Assembly (NCBI GenBank): GCA_024641725.1
Contig: JAHECM010000150.1
Location: 1-17,566, forward strand
Length of the DNA stretch: 17,566 nucleotides
DNA from: Limnohabitans sp.
Lineage (GTDB): Bacteria; Pseudomonadota; Gammaproteobacteria; Burkholderiales; Burkholderiaceae_C
Direction of reading: 5' to 3'
Made by a program: the position numbers and the translations under genes. Of the stretch, positions 1-6,159 are shown one piece after another. The notes beneath the pieces are model-generated. The model did no database searches, had not been told where the DNA came from, and worked only from the letters and a program-made list of their open reading frames with translations. Numbering within the stretch: the stretch's first letter is position 1; each line of letters opens with the position of its first letter.

Positions 1-443
1 AACCCGCTGGACTGCGCCAGATAGGGCCGGATCGCGCTGTACTCGGGCGGGGTCATGGTGGCCAACACGTCCCAGGCGTGGACGAGTTGCTCCATGATTT
101 TGGATACCCGGGCGAGTTTTTTGAAGGCGTCAGGCAGTTGGTCTTGCGCAATGCCCGATAGGGCCGCGTGCAGCTCGTGCAGCATCAGCTTCATCCACAG
201 TTCGCTGGTTTGGTGCTGCACGATGAACAGCATCTCGTTGTGGTCGGGTGAGAGCGGGGTTTGCGCGTTCAAAATCCCGTCGAGTTGCAGGTAGTCGTTA
301 TAGCTCATGCGCCCGTCAAAGTCGAGCTGGGCTTTTTCATCGAGCACGATGCGCTCGCCTGCGGTGGCTGCGCTGTTCACTGCCGCTGTGTTTGGGCTCG
401 GGGTGGCGTCTGGCGCTGTGGCGTGAAAGGGGCAAGTGCTCAT
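1..443 (-). CDS. kynA: Tryptophan 2,3-dioxygenase, N-terminal part (runs off the left edge)
   Basis: This heme enzyme opens the indole ring of L-tryptophan with O2 to give N-formylkynurenine, the first step of the cytoplasmic kynurenine pathway. The visible 147 residues start MSTCPFHATAPDATPSPNT, and after a variable N-terminal tail reach the family core: LDFDGRMSYNDYLQLDGIL, then FIVQHQTSELWMKLMLHEL. The latter holds the histidine-containing helix that lies against the heme and substrate in this family. The remainder, roughly half or more of a protein of about 280-300 residues, lies outside the window. The ATG at 443 is only 10 bp past the kynU stop, so it is the last visible gene of a kynB-kynU-kynA operon and is probably co-transcribed. 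The Shine-Dalgarno match is weak, so coupling to kynU translation is plausible. The identification is firm; the exact start is likely. Confidence 0.93.
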   Translation of the reverse strand, partial: MSTCPFHATAPDATPSPNTAAVNSAATAGERIVLDEKAQLDFDGRMSYNDYLQLDGILNAQTPLSPDHNEMLFIVQHQTSELWMKLMLHELHAALSGIAQDQLPDAFKKLARVSKIMEQLVHAWDVLATMTPPEYSAIRPYLAQSSG

Positions 444-453
444 GAAGGAACTT

Positions 454-1740
454 TCAGGTCACGGTGTTTTTGAGTGCAAAGCGGGCGTCTTGCCATTCGC
501 CGCTGGCCATCACTTGGTGCAGCTGTTCGGCAGCGTTCCACACATCGGCGTAGCCGATGTACAGCGGGGTGAATCCAAACCGCAGGATGTCCAGATGTTG
601 CCCACCATCGCCTGCGCGGAAGTCGCCGATCACGCCGCGCGCGATCAGCGCTTGCACGATGGCGTAGGCGCCCTCGGTGCGGGTCAGGCTCACTTGCGAG
701 CCGCGCTGGGCTTCCTCTGCCGGAGTGGCGATGCCAAAACCGTGACCGTGCAAACGTGTGCGCACCAGCTGCATGAACAGGCCAGTGAGGGCCAATGACT
801 TTTGGCGCAAGGCGGCCATGCCGCCCAGCGACTCTGAGGCCAAAAAGGCGTCCAAACCGCAGTCCAGCGCCGTGAGGCTCAAGATGGGTTGGGTGCCGCA
901 CTGGTAGCGGGTGATGCCGGGAGCCGGGCGGTAGTCGGGCGTGAACTCAAACGGCGTGGCGTGGCCCCACCAGCCGGCCAGCGGTTGCCAAAAACGGTCG
1001 GTGTGCTGCGGGTTCACCCACACAAAGGCGGGCGCACCGGGGCCGCCGTTGAGGTATTTGTAGCCACAGCCCACGGCGAAGTCGGCCTGTGCCGAGTGCA
1101 AGTCCACGGGGACCGCGCCTGCGCTGTGGGCCAGGTCCCATACGGTGAGCGTGCCTTGTGCATGGGCCTGCGCGGTGACGGCCTGCATGTCGTGCATGGC
1201 ACCGGTGCGGTAGTTCACATGGGTGAGCATGAGAACGGCCACATCGCCTTGCAAGGCGGTGGTGATGTCCTCGGCTTCCACCAGCTTCAGGGTGTAGCCG
1301 CGTTCCTTGCACAAGGCCTCGGCAATGTAGAGGTCGGTGGGGAAATTGCTGCGTTCGCTGACGATGGTTTTTTTGTGCGGCTGGTCGACGGCCGCGATGT
1401 GCACAGCGGCCGCCAGCACCTTGTAGAGGTTGATGGACGTGCTGTCGGCGGCCACCACCTCCCCAGCTTGTGCGCCGATGACGCGGGCGATCTTGTCGCC
1501 CACACGCTGGGGCAGCGTGAACCAGCCCGCGCTGTTCCAGCTCTTGATCAGGTCTTGGCCCCACTCGTGGGTGACGGCGTTGGCTACGCGGGCGGAGGTC
1601 GCTTTGGGCAGCACGCCCAGCGAGTTGCCGTCCAGGTAAATCACGCCGGGGGGCACATCGAATTGATCGCGCAGAGGGCGCAGTGGGTCTTGCTGGTCCA
1701 GCAGTTCGCAGTCTTGCAAAGTGGGGGTGAGGTTCATCAT
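454..1740 (-). CDS. kynU: Kynureninase
   Basis: This PLP-dependent hydrolase cleaves L-kynurenine to anthranilate and L-alanine, the third step from tryptophan. The protein has 428 residues, close to the family norm of about 410-430. Visible landmarks in order are YLDGNSLG (35-42), SNFPTDLY (131-138), WDLAHSAGAVPVDL with the PLP-contacting Asp202, and GCGYKYLNGGPGAP, whose Lys228 should carry the PLP Schiff base. The C-terminal RFGFTPLYIGYADVWNA stretch is also typical. The start is a double ATG (1740 and 1737), and either may be used. It lies 14 bp after the kynB stop and 10 bp before kynA, so the three genes look like one transcription unit. Nothing looks broken. Confidence 0.96.
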   Translation of the reverse strand: MMNLTPTLQDCELLDQQDPLRPLRDQFDVPPGVIYLDGNSLGVLPKATSARVANAVTHEWGQDLIKSWNSAGWFTLPQRVGDKIARVIGAQAGEVVAADSTSINLYKVLAAAVHIAAVDQPHKKTIVSERSNFPTDLYIAEALCKERGYTLKLVEAEDITTALQGDVAVLMLTHVNYRTGAMHDMQAVTAQAHAQGTLTVWDLAHSAGAVPVDLHSAQADFAVGCGYKYLNGGPGAPAFVWVNPQHTDRFWQPLAGWWGHATPFEFTPDYRPAPGITRYQCGTQPILSLTALDCGLDAFLASESLGGMAALRQKSLALTGLFMQLVRTRLHGHGFGIATPAEEAQRGSQVSLTRTEGAYAIVQALIARGVIGDFRAGDGGQHLDILRFGFTPLYIGYADVWNAAEQLHQVMASGEWQDARFALKNTVT

Positions 1741-1754
1741 GGCGGATTCGGCTT

Positions 1755-2381
1755 TCAGAGTTCGCGCAAGACCGCACGCACCGGGCTGGCGTCGGCGGTC
1801 ATGAGTTTGAGGGGCAGGGCGATCAGTTCATAGTCGCCTTCGGGCACGTCATCGAGCCATAGGTTTTCCAGCACGCGCAGGCCGCGCTGGCGAATGGCTT
1901 GGTGGCTGGGCAAAGCTTTGCTGTCGGCCGGGTCGATGCTGGCACTGTCGGTGCCGATCAGCAACACGCCCAAGTCGGCCAGGTGCTGCACGCAGTCGGG
2001 GTCAAAGGCGGTGAGTTGGGTGTCGAAGTGTTGGCTCGGGAACTGGCGGTAGGTGCGCACCAGCAGCCGCTCGGGCACGTCGTTCAGGGCGTGCTGCAAG
2101 TGGGCGATGGTGATCAAGGGGCCCGCATCGATGGCGTGGATGACGCGGCAGCGGCCCAAAAAAGGCATCAGATCGAGTGCGCCCACCGCCGCGCCTTGCG
2201 GGTCGTAATGCAGCGGGGCATCGGCATGCGCGCCCACATGGGGCGAGAGGGTGATGGCGCACACGTTGACAGGGCAGGTTTCGGTCAGGGTGGCAGCCCA
2301 TTGCTGGCTGTATGGCGTGTCGCCCGGAAAGACCGGGCTGTGCGCATCGACAGGCGGGGAGATGTCCCAGAGTTTTTTCAT
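1755..2381 (-). CDS. kynB: Kynurenine formamidase (arylformamidase, cyclase-like family)
   Basis: The enzyme hydrolyses N-formylkynurenine to kynurenine and formate, linking KynA and KynU. The chosen ATG at 2381 gives 208 residues beginning MKKLWDISPPVDAHSPVFPGD. This matches the usual length (about 205-215) and the conserved DIS-P...FPGDTP opening of bacterial KynB. The metal-binding signature is SPHVGAHADAPLHY, with His48, His52, Asp54 and His58. A longer in-frame reading from a GTG at 2435 adds 18 residues unlike the family and is rejected. No good Shine-Dalgarno sequence is visible before the ATG. It is the first of the three kyn genes and is separated by 68 bp from the upstream YkgJ-type gene, a gap that holds a weak terminator-like hairpin. 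Confidence 0.95.
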   Translation of the reverse strand: MKKLWDISPPVDAHSPVFPGDTPYSQQWAATLTETCPVNVCAITLSPHVGAHADAPLHYDPQGAAVGALDLMPFLGRCRVIHAIDAGPLITIAHLQHALNDVPERLLVRTYRQFPSQHFDTQLTAFDPDCVQHLADLGVLLIGTDSASIDPADSKALPSHQAIRQRGLRVLENLWLDDVPEGDYELIALPLKLMTADASPVRAVLREL

Positions 2382-2404
2382 GGTGTGCGAAGGTAGCACC
2401 CCGC

Positions 2405-2424
2405 AAAAAACCGTGGTGTCGGTT
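2405..2424 (-). terminator. Weak candidate terminator between the arg/ykgJ genes and kynB
   Basis: On the minus strand AACCG, a 6-nt loop and CGGTT form a 5-bp stem followed by four more T. The stem is short, so termination would be partial at best. It sits in the only gap (2382-2449) between the argD-argF-YkgJ group and kynB, where a promoter for the kyn genes would also be expected. I could not find a convincing -35/-10 pair there. Confidence 0.3.
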
Positions 2425-2449
2425 ATTTCCAACACCCATCAAAAAGACT

Positions 2450-2758
2450 TCAGGGGTTCAGCGCAGGCAGACCATGGCGGCGACGCGCTTGCTCGCAGGC
2501 TGGGCTGCCTTCTTCAAATTCGCGGCAGGGCGATGGCCGCCATTCGTAAATGCCACAAAGGGCTTTTTCACCGGTCTTGCCGTAAAGCGCCGCGCAGCGG
2601 GGTGGGCTGTGGTCGGTGCCGCGCATGCGGCAGCTGTGTTCGGTGATGGGTGCGGCCAAGCCTGCGGGCACCGATCCCCCGTGTTCTTCGTATTCGAAGA
2701 CCGAAAAATCCACCCGAAAGCTGGCGCAGCAAGCGCCGCAGGCGGTGCAGGCGCTCAT
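2450..2758 (-). CDS. YkgJ-type cysteine cluster protein (putative Zn/Fe-binding)
   Basis: This small cytoplasmic protein of 102 residues is rich in cysteine: Cys4, Cys7, Cys10 and Cys11 in SACTACGACC, then Cys43, Cys55, Cys68, Cys78 and Cys88. The CxxCGxCC start and the later LCGIYEWRPSPCREF stretch are the marks of the YkgJ family, for which metal (zinc or iron) binding is proposed but the biological role is not known. The start at ATG 2758 lies two bases beyond the argF stop (TGA-AC-ATG), so translation is very probably coupled to argF. A longer in-frame reading back to 3019 overlaps argF and is an artefact. Adjacency to argF says nothing clear about function. Confidence 0.85.
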   Translation of the reverse strand: MSACTACGACCASFRVDFSVFEYEEHGGSVPAGLAAPITEHSCRMRGTDHSPPRCAALYGKTGEKALCGIYEWRPSPCREFEEGSPACEQARRRHGLPALNP

Positions 2759-2760
2759 GT

Positions 2761-3699
2761 TCAGTGGTTCACGCGACCCAGCAGCAAGAATTCCATGAGT
2801 GCCTTTTGCACATGCATGCGGTTCTCGGCTTCGTCCCACACCACCGATTGCGGGCCATCGATGACTTCGGCGCTGACTTCTTCGCCCCGGTGGGCGGGCA
2901 GGCAGTGCATGAACAGGGCGTCGGGTTGGGCCACTTGCATCATCGCTTCGTCCACGCACCAGTTGGCAAAGGCCTTTTTGCGCGCTTCGTTTTCGGCTTC
3001 GTAACCCATGCTGGTCCACACATCGGTGGTGACCAGGTCGGCGCCTCGGCAGGCGTCTTGCGGGTTGTTGAAAATTTTGTAGCTGTCCGCGCTGCGCAAA
3101 CCGGCCACCGCTTGGTCGACTTCATAGCCGCTGGGTGTGCTCAGGTGCACCGTAAAGCCCAGTAAATCGGCCGCCTGCAGCCAGGTGTTGGCCATGTTGT
3201 TGCCGTCACCCACCCAGGCCACCACCTTGCCGGTGATCGATCCGCGGTGCTCGATGAAAGTGAAGATGTCGGCCAGGATCTGGCAGGGGTGGAACTCGTT
3301 GGTCAGGCCGTTGATGACGGGCACGCGCGAGTGCGCAGCAAAGCGCTCGATCTTGTCCTGGCCGTAGGTGCGGATCATCACCAGATCGGTCATGCGGCTG
3401 ATCACGCGGGCGCTGTCTTCGATGGGCTCGGCGCGGCCCAGTTGGCTGTCGCCCGTGGTCAGGTGCACCACCGAGCCGCCCAGCTGGTACATACCGGCCT
3501 CAAAGCTCACGCGCGTGCGGGTGCTGGCTTTTTCAAAAATCATGGCCAGCGTGCGATCGGCCAGCGGGTGGTATTTTTCGTAGGCCTTGAACTTGCGTTT
3601 GATTTCAGCTGCGCGTGCCAGCACATGTGCGTAGTCGTCGGCGCTCAGGTCGGTGAACTGCAGGTAATGGCGGACCGGGCTGGGCTGGGGCGTGTTCAT
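2761..3699 (-). CDS. argF: Ornithine carbamoyltransferase (anabolic)
   Basis: It transfers the carbamoyl group from carbamoyl phosphate to ornithine to make citrulline in arginine synthesis. The 312-residue length is normal for a cytosolic OTC. The phosphate-binding loop STRTR is at 59-63, HPCQ at 137-140, DVWTSMG at 226-232, and the ornithine-site HCLPAHRGEEV at 265-275. The last motif, with Cys266, separates OTC from aspartate carbamoyltransferase. The ATG at 3699 overlaps the argD stop by 4 bp (ATGA), so argD and argF are translationally coupled. Anabolic argF is preferred over catabolic arcB because of the adjoining argD and the absence of arcA or arcC in the window. Confidence 0.96.
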   Translation of the reverse strand: MNTPQPSPVRHYLQFTDLSADDYAHVLARAAEIKRKFKAYEKYHPLADRTLAMIFEKASTRTRVSFEAGMYQLGGSVVHLTTGDSQLGRAEPIEDSARVISRMTDLVMIRTYGQDKIERFAAHSRVPVINGLTNEFHPCQILADIFTFIEHRGSITGKVVAWVGDGNNMANTWLQAADLLGFTVHLSTPSGYEVDQAVAGLRSADSYKIFNNPQDACRGADLVTTDVWTSMGYEAENEARKKAFANWCVDEAMMQVAQPDALFMHCLPAHRGEEVSAEVIDGPQSVVWDEAENRMHVQKALMEFLLLGRVNH

Positions 3700-4898
3700 G
3701 CTTGCTCTGCCAAGAAGGCCTGCATCAAAGGTAAGAGGATGTCCAAGACTTGTTCGGCCTCGGCGGTGGTCATGACCAGTGGCGGCAACAAACGCACCAC
3801 GGTGTCGGCGGTCACGTTGATGATCAGGCCCGCCTCTGCAGCGCGCGTGAGCAGAACGCCGCAGGGGCGGTCGAACTCAATGCCGATCATCAGGCCCTGG
3901 CCGCGGATTTCCTTGATGCCTTTGTGGCCGCCCAATGCGGCAGTCAACTTGTCGTGGAAGTGGGCACCCAGGCGTGCTGCGTTACCCAGGAGGTTGTCTT
4001 TTTCCATGATGCGGATGGTCTCGACCCCCGCACGCATGGCCAGCGGGTTGCCACCAAAGGTGGTGCCGTGGTTGCCGGGCTGAAAGATGTTGGCGGCCTT
4101 GGGGCCGGCCACCACCGCGCCAATCGGTACGCCCGAGCCCAAACCTTTGGCCAGCGGCATCACGTCGGGCACGATGCCTGCCCACTGGTGGGCAAACCAT
4201 TTGCCCGTGCGGCCGATGCCGCACTGCACTTCGTCGATCATCAAGAGCCAGTCTTGCTGGTCGCACAGGGCGCGCACCTCGCGCAGGTAGTCGGCGCGCA
4301 TCGGGTTGACGCCGCCTTCGCCTTGGATGGTTTCAAAGAACACGGCCACCACATCGGGGTCGTTGACGGTGGCGTTTTTCAAGGCTTCGATGTCGTTGAG
4401 CGGCACGCGCACGAAACCTTCCAACATGGGGCCAAAGCCCTGCTGCAACTTGACGTTGGCGGTGGCGCTGAGCGTGGCAATGCTGCGGCCATGGAAAGCT
4501 TTTTCGTAGACCACGATTTTTGGGTGTGTGATGCCCTTGTCGTGGCCAAATTTGCGGGCCAATTTGATGGCCGCCTCGTTGGCTTCCAGACCCGAGTTGC
4601 AGAAAAACACGTTGGTCATGCCCGACAACTCGACCAACTTGGCGGCGAGTTTTTCGGCGTTGGGCACATGGAAATAGTTGCAGGTGTGGATGATCTTGCC
4701 GATCTGGTCCTGCAGTGCGGGCGCAAACTCGGGGTGGTTGTGGCCCAGCGTGTTCACGGCGATGCCCGCCAGCGCGTCAAGATACTCCTTGCCATTGACG
4801 TCCCAGACTCGGCAACCTTGACCATGGCTGAGTGCGATGGGCAGTCGGCCATAGGTGTTCATGGTGTGCGGGGAGGCGGCTTCAATGAAAGCAGGCAT
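3696..4898 (-). CDS. argD: Acetylornithine aminotransferase
   Basis: A class III PLP aminotransferase that converts N-acetylglutamate semialdehyde to N-acetylornithine; in many bacteria it also serves as succinyldiaminopimelate aminotransferase. The ATG at 4898 has a GGAG ribosome-binding site 7 nt upstream and gives 400 residues, the standard family size. Landmarks are MNTYGRLPIAL (13-23), NSGLEANEAAIKLAR, FHGRSIATLSATAN, IDEVQCGIGRTGKWFAHQ with Asp222, PLAKGLGSGVPIGA with the PLP-binding Lys251, and HGTTFGGNPLA. An in-frame extension to 5054 runs through the leader without a stop but has no family similarity. The gene overlaps argF by 4 bp. Its leader carries a terminator-like hairpin, described separately. 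Confidence 0.96.
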   Translation of the reverse strand: MPAFIEAASPHTMNTYGRLPIALSHGQGCRVWDVNGKEYLDALAGIAVNTLGHNHPEFAPALQDQIGKIIHTCNYFHVPNAEKLAAKLVELSGMTNVFFCNSGLEANEAAIKLARKFGHDKGITHPKIVVYEKAFHGRSIATLSATANVKLQQGFGPMLEGFVRVPLNDIEALKNATVNDPDVVAVFFETIQGEGGVNPMRADYLREVRALCDQQDWLLMIDEVQCGIGRTGKWFAHQWAGIVPDVMPLAKGLGSGVPIGAVVAGPKAANIFQPGNHGTTFGGNPLAMRAGVETIRIMEKDNLLGNAARLGAHFHDKLTAALGGHKGIKEIRGQGLMIGIEFDRPCGVLLTRAAEAGLIINVTADTVVRLLPPLVMTTAEAEQVLDILLPLMQAFLAEQA

Positions 4899-4910
4899 GC
4901 GTGAACTCCA

Positions 4911-4941
4911 AAAATAAAAATCGGCCCAACGAGGCGGGCCG
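4911..4941 (-). promoter_or_regulatory. Terminator-like hairpin in the argD leader (possible attenuator)
   Basis: Read on the minus strand, CGGCCC (4941-4936), an 8-nt loop and GGGCCG (4927-4922) form a perfect 6-bp all-GC stem. It is followed at once by A-TTTTT-A-TTTTT, and then by the GGAG ribosome site of argD. This is the shape of an intrinsic terminator placed between promoter and start codon. A second small hairpin (AAAGCC/GGCTTT, 4966-4979) lies upstream and could take part in alternative folding. It does not look like a plus-strand terminator, because on that strand the A-run precedes the stem. No minus-strand gene lies between it and rpsT, which has its own terminator. Confidence 0.5.
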
Positions 4942-5072
4942 CTGAAACCAGATTTTAGAGGCAGAAAAGCCCCGGCTTTGATTCTGGTGGTGTGCGCCCG
5001 CGGCCAGGCTGGGGATGTTGACGCCGTCGGGTTTCGGCGCGGTCCCGAAAACAAGCGCTGGCCGAAGTTGAG

Positions 5073-5090
5073 TCTTATATAAGATACAAT
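5073..5090 (+). promoter_or_regulatory. 12-bp perfect palindrome and candidate -10 between argD and the DUF3579 gene
   Basis: TCTTATATAAGA (5073-5084) is a perfect inverted repeat in an otherwise GC-rich region, directly followed by TACAAT (5085-5090), a fair -10 box for the plus-strand gene starting at 5155. No good -35 is seen 16-18 bp upstream, as is common for regulated promoters. The palindrome would overlap the -10/-35 spacer, which fits a dimeric regulator's operator. Which regulator binds, and whether argD on the other strand is also controlled, cannot be told from the sequence. Confidence 0.45.
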
Positions 5091-5154
5091 TCTTGGCTTA
5101 ACCAGAGGGCGGCGATCCCGAACTCTTGGATGTTCCTCCTCATCCTTCTATCCG

Positions 5155-5475
5155 ATGGTCTCTCCTACCGCTCAAGCAGTCTTCATCCAGGGTATTACCC
5201 AAGATGGCAGAACTTTCCGCCCCAGCGACTGGGCGGAACGCTTGGCAGGTGTCATGAGCCAGTTCCGCCCGGGTGGGGTCAGCCCAGGCAGCCATCTGAG
5301 CTATTCGCCTTGGTGCATCCCCACGACCATGGGCAGCGTCAAATGCGTGGTGGTTCACCTGGACTTGCGTGACTACGATGTGATGGCCTGGGACTTTGTG
5401 ATGAATTTCGCCAAAGACAACAATTTGCAGGTGGCCGAAGCCTGCCTCTTGCCCGATTTCCCGGCTTCCAAATAG
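5155..5475 (+). CDS. DUF3579 family protein
   Basis: A 106-residue soluble protein of unknown function. I recognise the DUF3579 pattern: GRTFRPSDWAERLAGVMSQF (19-38), a central YSPWCIP, GSVKCVVVHLDL, then an acidic/aromatic helix ending WDFVMNFAKDNNLQVAEACL. No signal peptide or membrane segment is seen. The ATG at 5155 is the first possible start in frame; no clear Shine-Dalgarno sequence precedes it. It is a single-gene unit, divergent from argD and convergent with rpsT, with its own terminator at 5486-5507. From memory, genes of this family in betaproteobacteria often lie beside argD/argF and rpsT, which would suggest a stable neighbourhood but no proven role. Confidence 0.78.
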   Translation: MVSPTAQAVFIQGITQDGRTFRPSDWAERLAGVMSQFRPGGVSPGSHLSYSPWCIPTTMGSVKCVVVHLDLRDYDVMAWDFVMNFAKDNNLQVAEACLLPDFPASK

Positions 5476-5485
5476 ACCGTGCACC

Positions 5486-5507
5486 AACCGCCTTCGGGCG
5501 GTTTTTT
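5486..5507 (+). terminator. Intrinsic terminator of the DUF3579 gene
   Basis: AACCGCC, a TTCG tetraloop and GGCGGTT form a 7-bp stem followed by a run of T to 5507. It lies 10 bp after the DUF3579 stop codon. The extra-stable TTCG loop and the T-run make this a textbook rho-independent terminator. Confidence 0.9.
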
Positions 5508-5582
5508 GTGGGTTGTGTCGGCCACGCCGCACACCGAATCGGCCACACTGAAAATAAAACCGCAAATGAAAAACTACAAATG

Positions 5583-5606
5583 AAAAAACCGCCCGAAGGC
5601 GGTTTT
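5583..5606 (-). terminator. Intrinsic terminator of rpsT
   Basis: On the minus strand AAAACCGCC (5606-5598), loop TTCG and GGCGGTTTT lead into a run of T down to 5583. It lies about 75 bp after the rpsT stop. Its core is the same 18 bases as the terminator of the converging DUF3579 gene, so the two form an inverted pair about 80 bp apart. Confidence 0.88.
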
Positions 5607-5679
5607 AGTTCGCTGACAGCGCACCCGTTTCAAACGGCGGCTGGGAGGCCCAGCCGGGCTGTTGATCTTTAAGAGCGGA

Positions 5680-5982
5680 TCAGGCTGCAGCCAGGGCCAA
5701 GGCCTTGACTTTGGTGCTCAAGCGGCTCTTGTCGCGAGCGGCTTTGTTTTTGTGGAAGATGCCTTTGTCAGCAATGGTGTCCACAACGGCTTGCATTTTG
5801 GCAAACAGTTCAGTGGCTTTGGTTTTGTCGCCCGCTGCAACGGCTTTTTCGACGTTCTTCACAGCAGTGCGGTATTTGGAGCGCAGCGAGGAGTTCGCGG
5901 CGTTGATTTTGATGTCTTGGCGGACGCGTTTACGGCCGGATGCCAGACGGGGGTTCTTTTTCTTTGGCTTAGCGGATGCCAT
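5680..5982 (-). CDS. rpsT: Small ribosomal subunit protein bS20
   Basis: A primary binding protein of the 30S subunit that contacts 16S rRNA. The 100-residue protein is strongly basic and helical, with the conserved core SSLRSKYRTAVKNVEKAV, ELFAKMQAVVDTIADKGIFHKNKAARDKSRL. It is about a dozen residues longer than the E. coli protein, mainly through the N-terminal MASAKPKKKNPRLASGRKR, which I recall as a feature of Comamonadaceae bS20. The ATG at 5982 has an AAAGG ribosome site 8 nt upstream. It is a monocistronic gene with its own terminator, divergent from murJ. Confidence 0.95.
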   Translation of the reverse strand: MASAKPKKKNPRLASGRKRVRQDIKINAANSSLRSKYRTAVKNVEKAVAAGDKTKATELFAKMQAVVDTIADKGIFHKNKAARDKSRLSTKVKALALAAA

Positions 5983-6027
5983 GGTAATTTCCTTTAAGGG
6001 TTTGAGGATGTTGTCGGCGAACCCAGC

Positions 6028-6033
6028 ATTCTA
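6028..6033 (-). promoter_or_regulatory. Candidate rpsT promoter (extended -10)
   Basis: On the minus strand TGCTAGAAT contains a TAGAAT -10 box with the TGn extension. It would start transcription about 35-40 nt before the rpsT ATG. No good -35 is visible at the normal distance, which an extended -10 can tolerate. Confidence 0.5.
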
Positions 6034-6145
6034 GCAGAAGCCAAACCTGCGCGGACCGCCAAAGACCCAGCCACAGACCGGTTGCCGGTTCAGTTGTTGT
6101 GCAGCTGTGGGAGCCTCTGTTGGCGCCGCTGGGTGCAAGCTTCGC

Positions 6146-6151
6146 TACACT
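6146..6151 (+). promoter_or_regulatory. Possible -10 box just before murJ
   Basis: TACACT lies 8 bp before the murJ GTG, so a start site about 7 nt downstream would give an almost leaderless message. No matching -35 was found at 16-18 bp, and TTGGCG at 6120-6125 is 20 bp away. Offered as a weak candidate only. Confidence 0.25.
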
Positions 6152-6159
6152 TGCCGCCT

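Noticed and set aside
889..1833. Plus-strand open frame opposite kynU (314 codons)
   Set aside because: Antisense shadow of kynU with a Gly/Val/His-rich sequence.
2251..3165. Several plus-strand frames across the YkgJ-type gene and argF
   Set aside because: They are antisense to argF and the cysteine cluster gene, and are Arg/Pro-rich without motifs.
3750..4904. Long plus-strand open frame opposite argD (384 codons)
   Set aside because: It is antisense to a fully convincing argD; the translation is a low-complexity Gly/His/Val-rich string without family motifs, as expected from the complement of GC-rich codons.
4899..5054. In-frame N-terminal extension of argD through the leader
   Set aside because: It starts at TTG without a ribosome site, whereas ATG 4898 has GGAG and gives the standard 400-residue enzyme; the extension would be coded by the hairpin and T-tract.
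5518..5546. Two TCGGCCAC copies 21 bp apart between the converging terminators
   Set aside because: Two 8-mers in a spacer are not enough to call a repeat array, and no third copy was seen.
6077..6090. ACCGG-TTG-CCGGT hairpin between rpsT and murJ
   Set aside because: The stem is only 5 bp, has no T-run and no clear position relative to either promoter; too common in GC-rich DNA to report as a feature.
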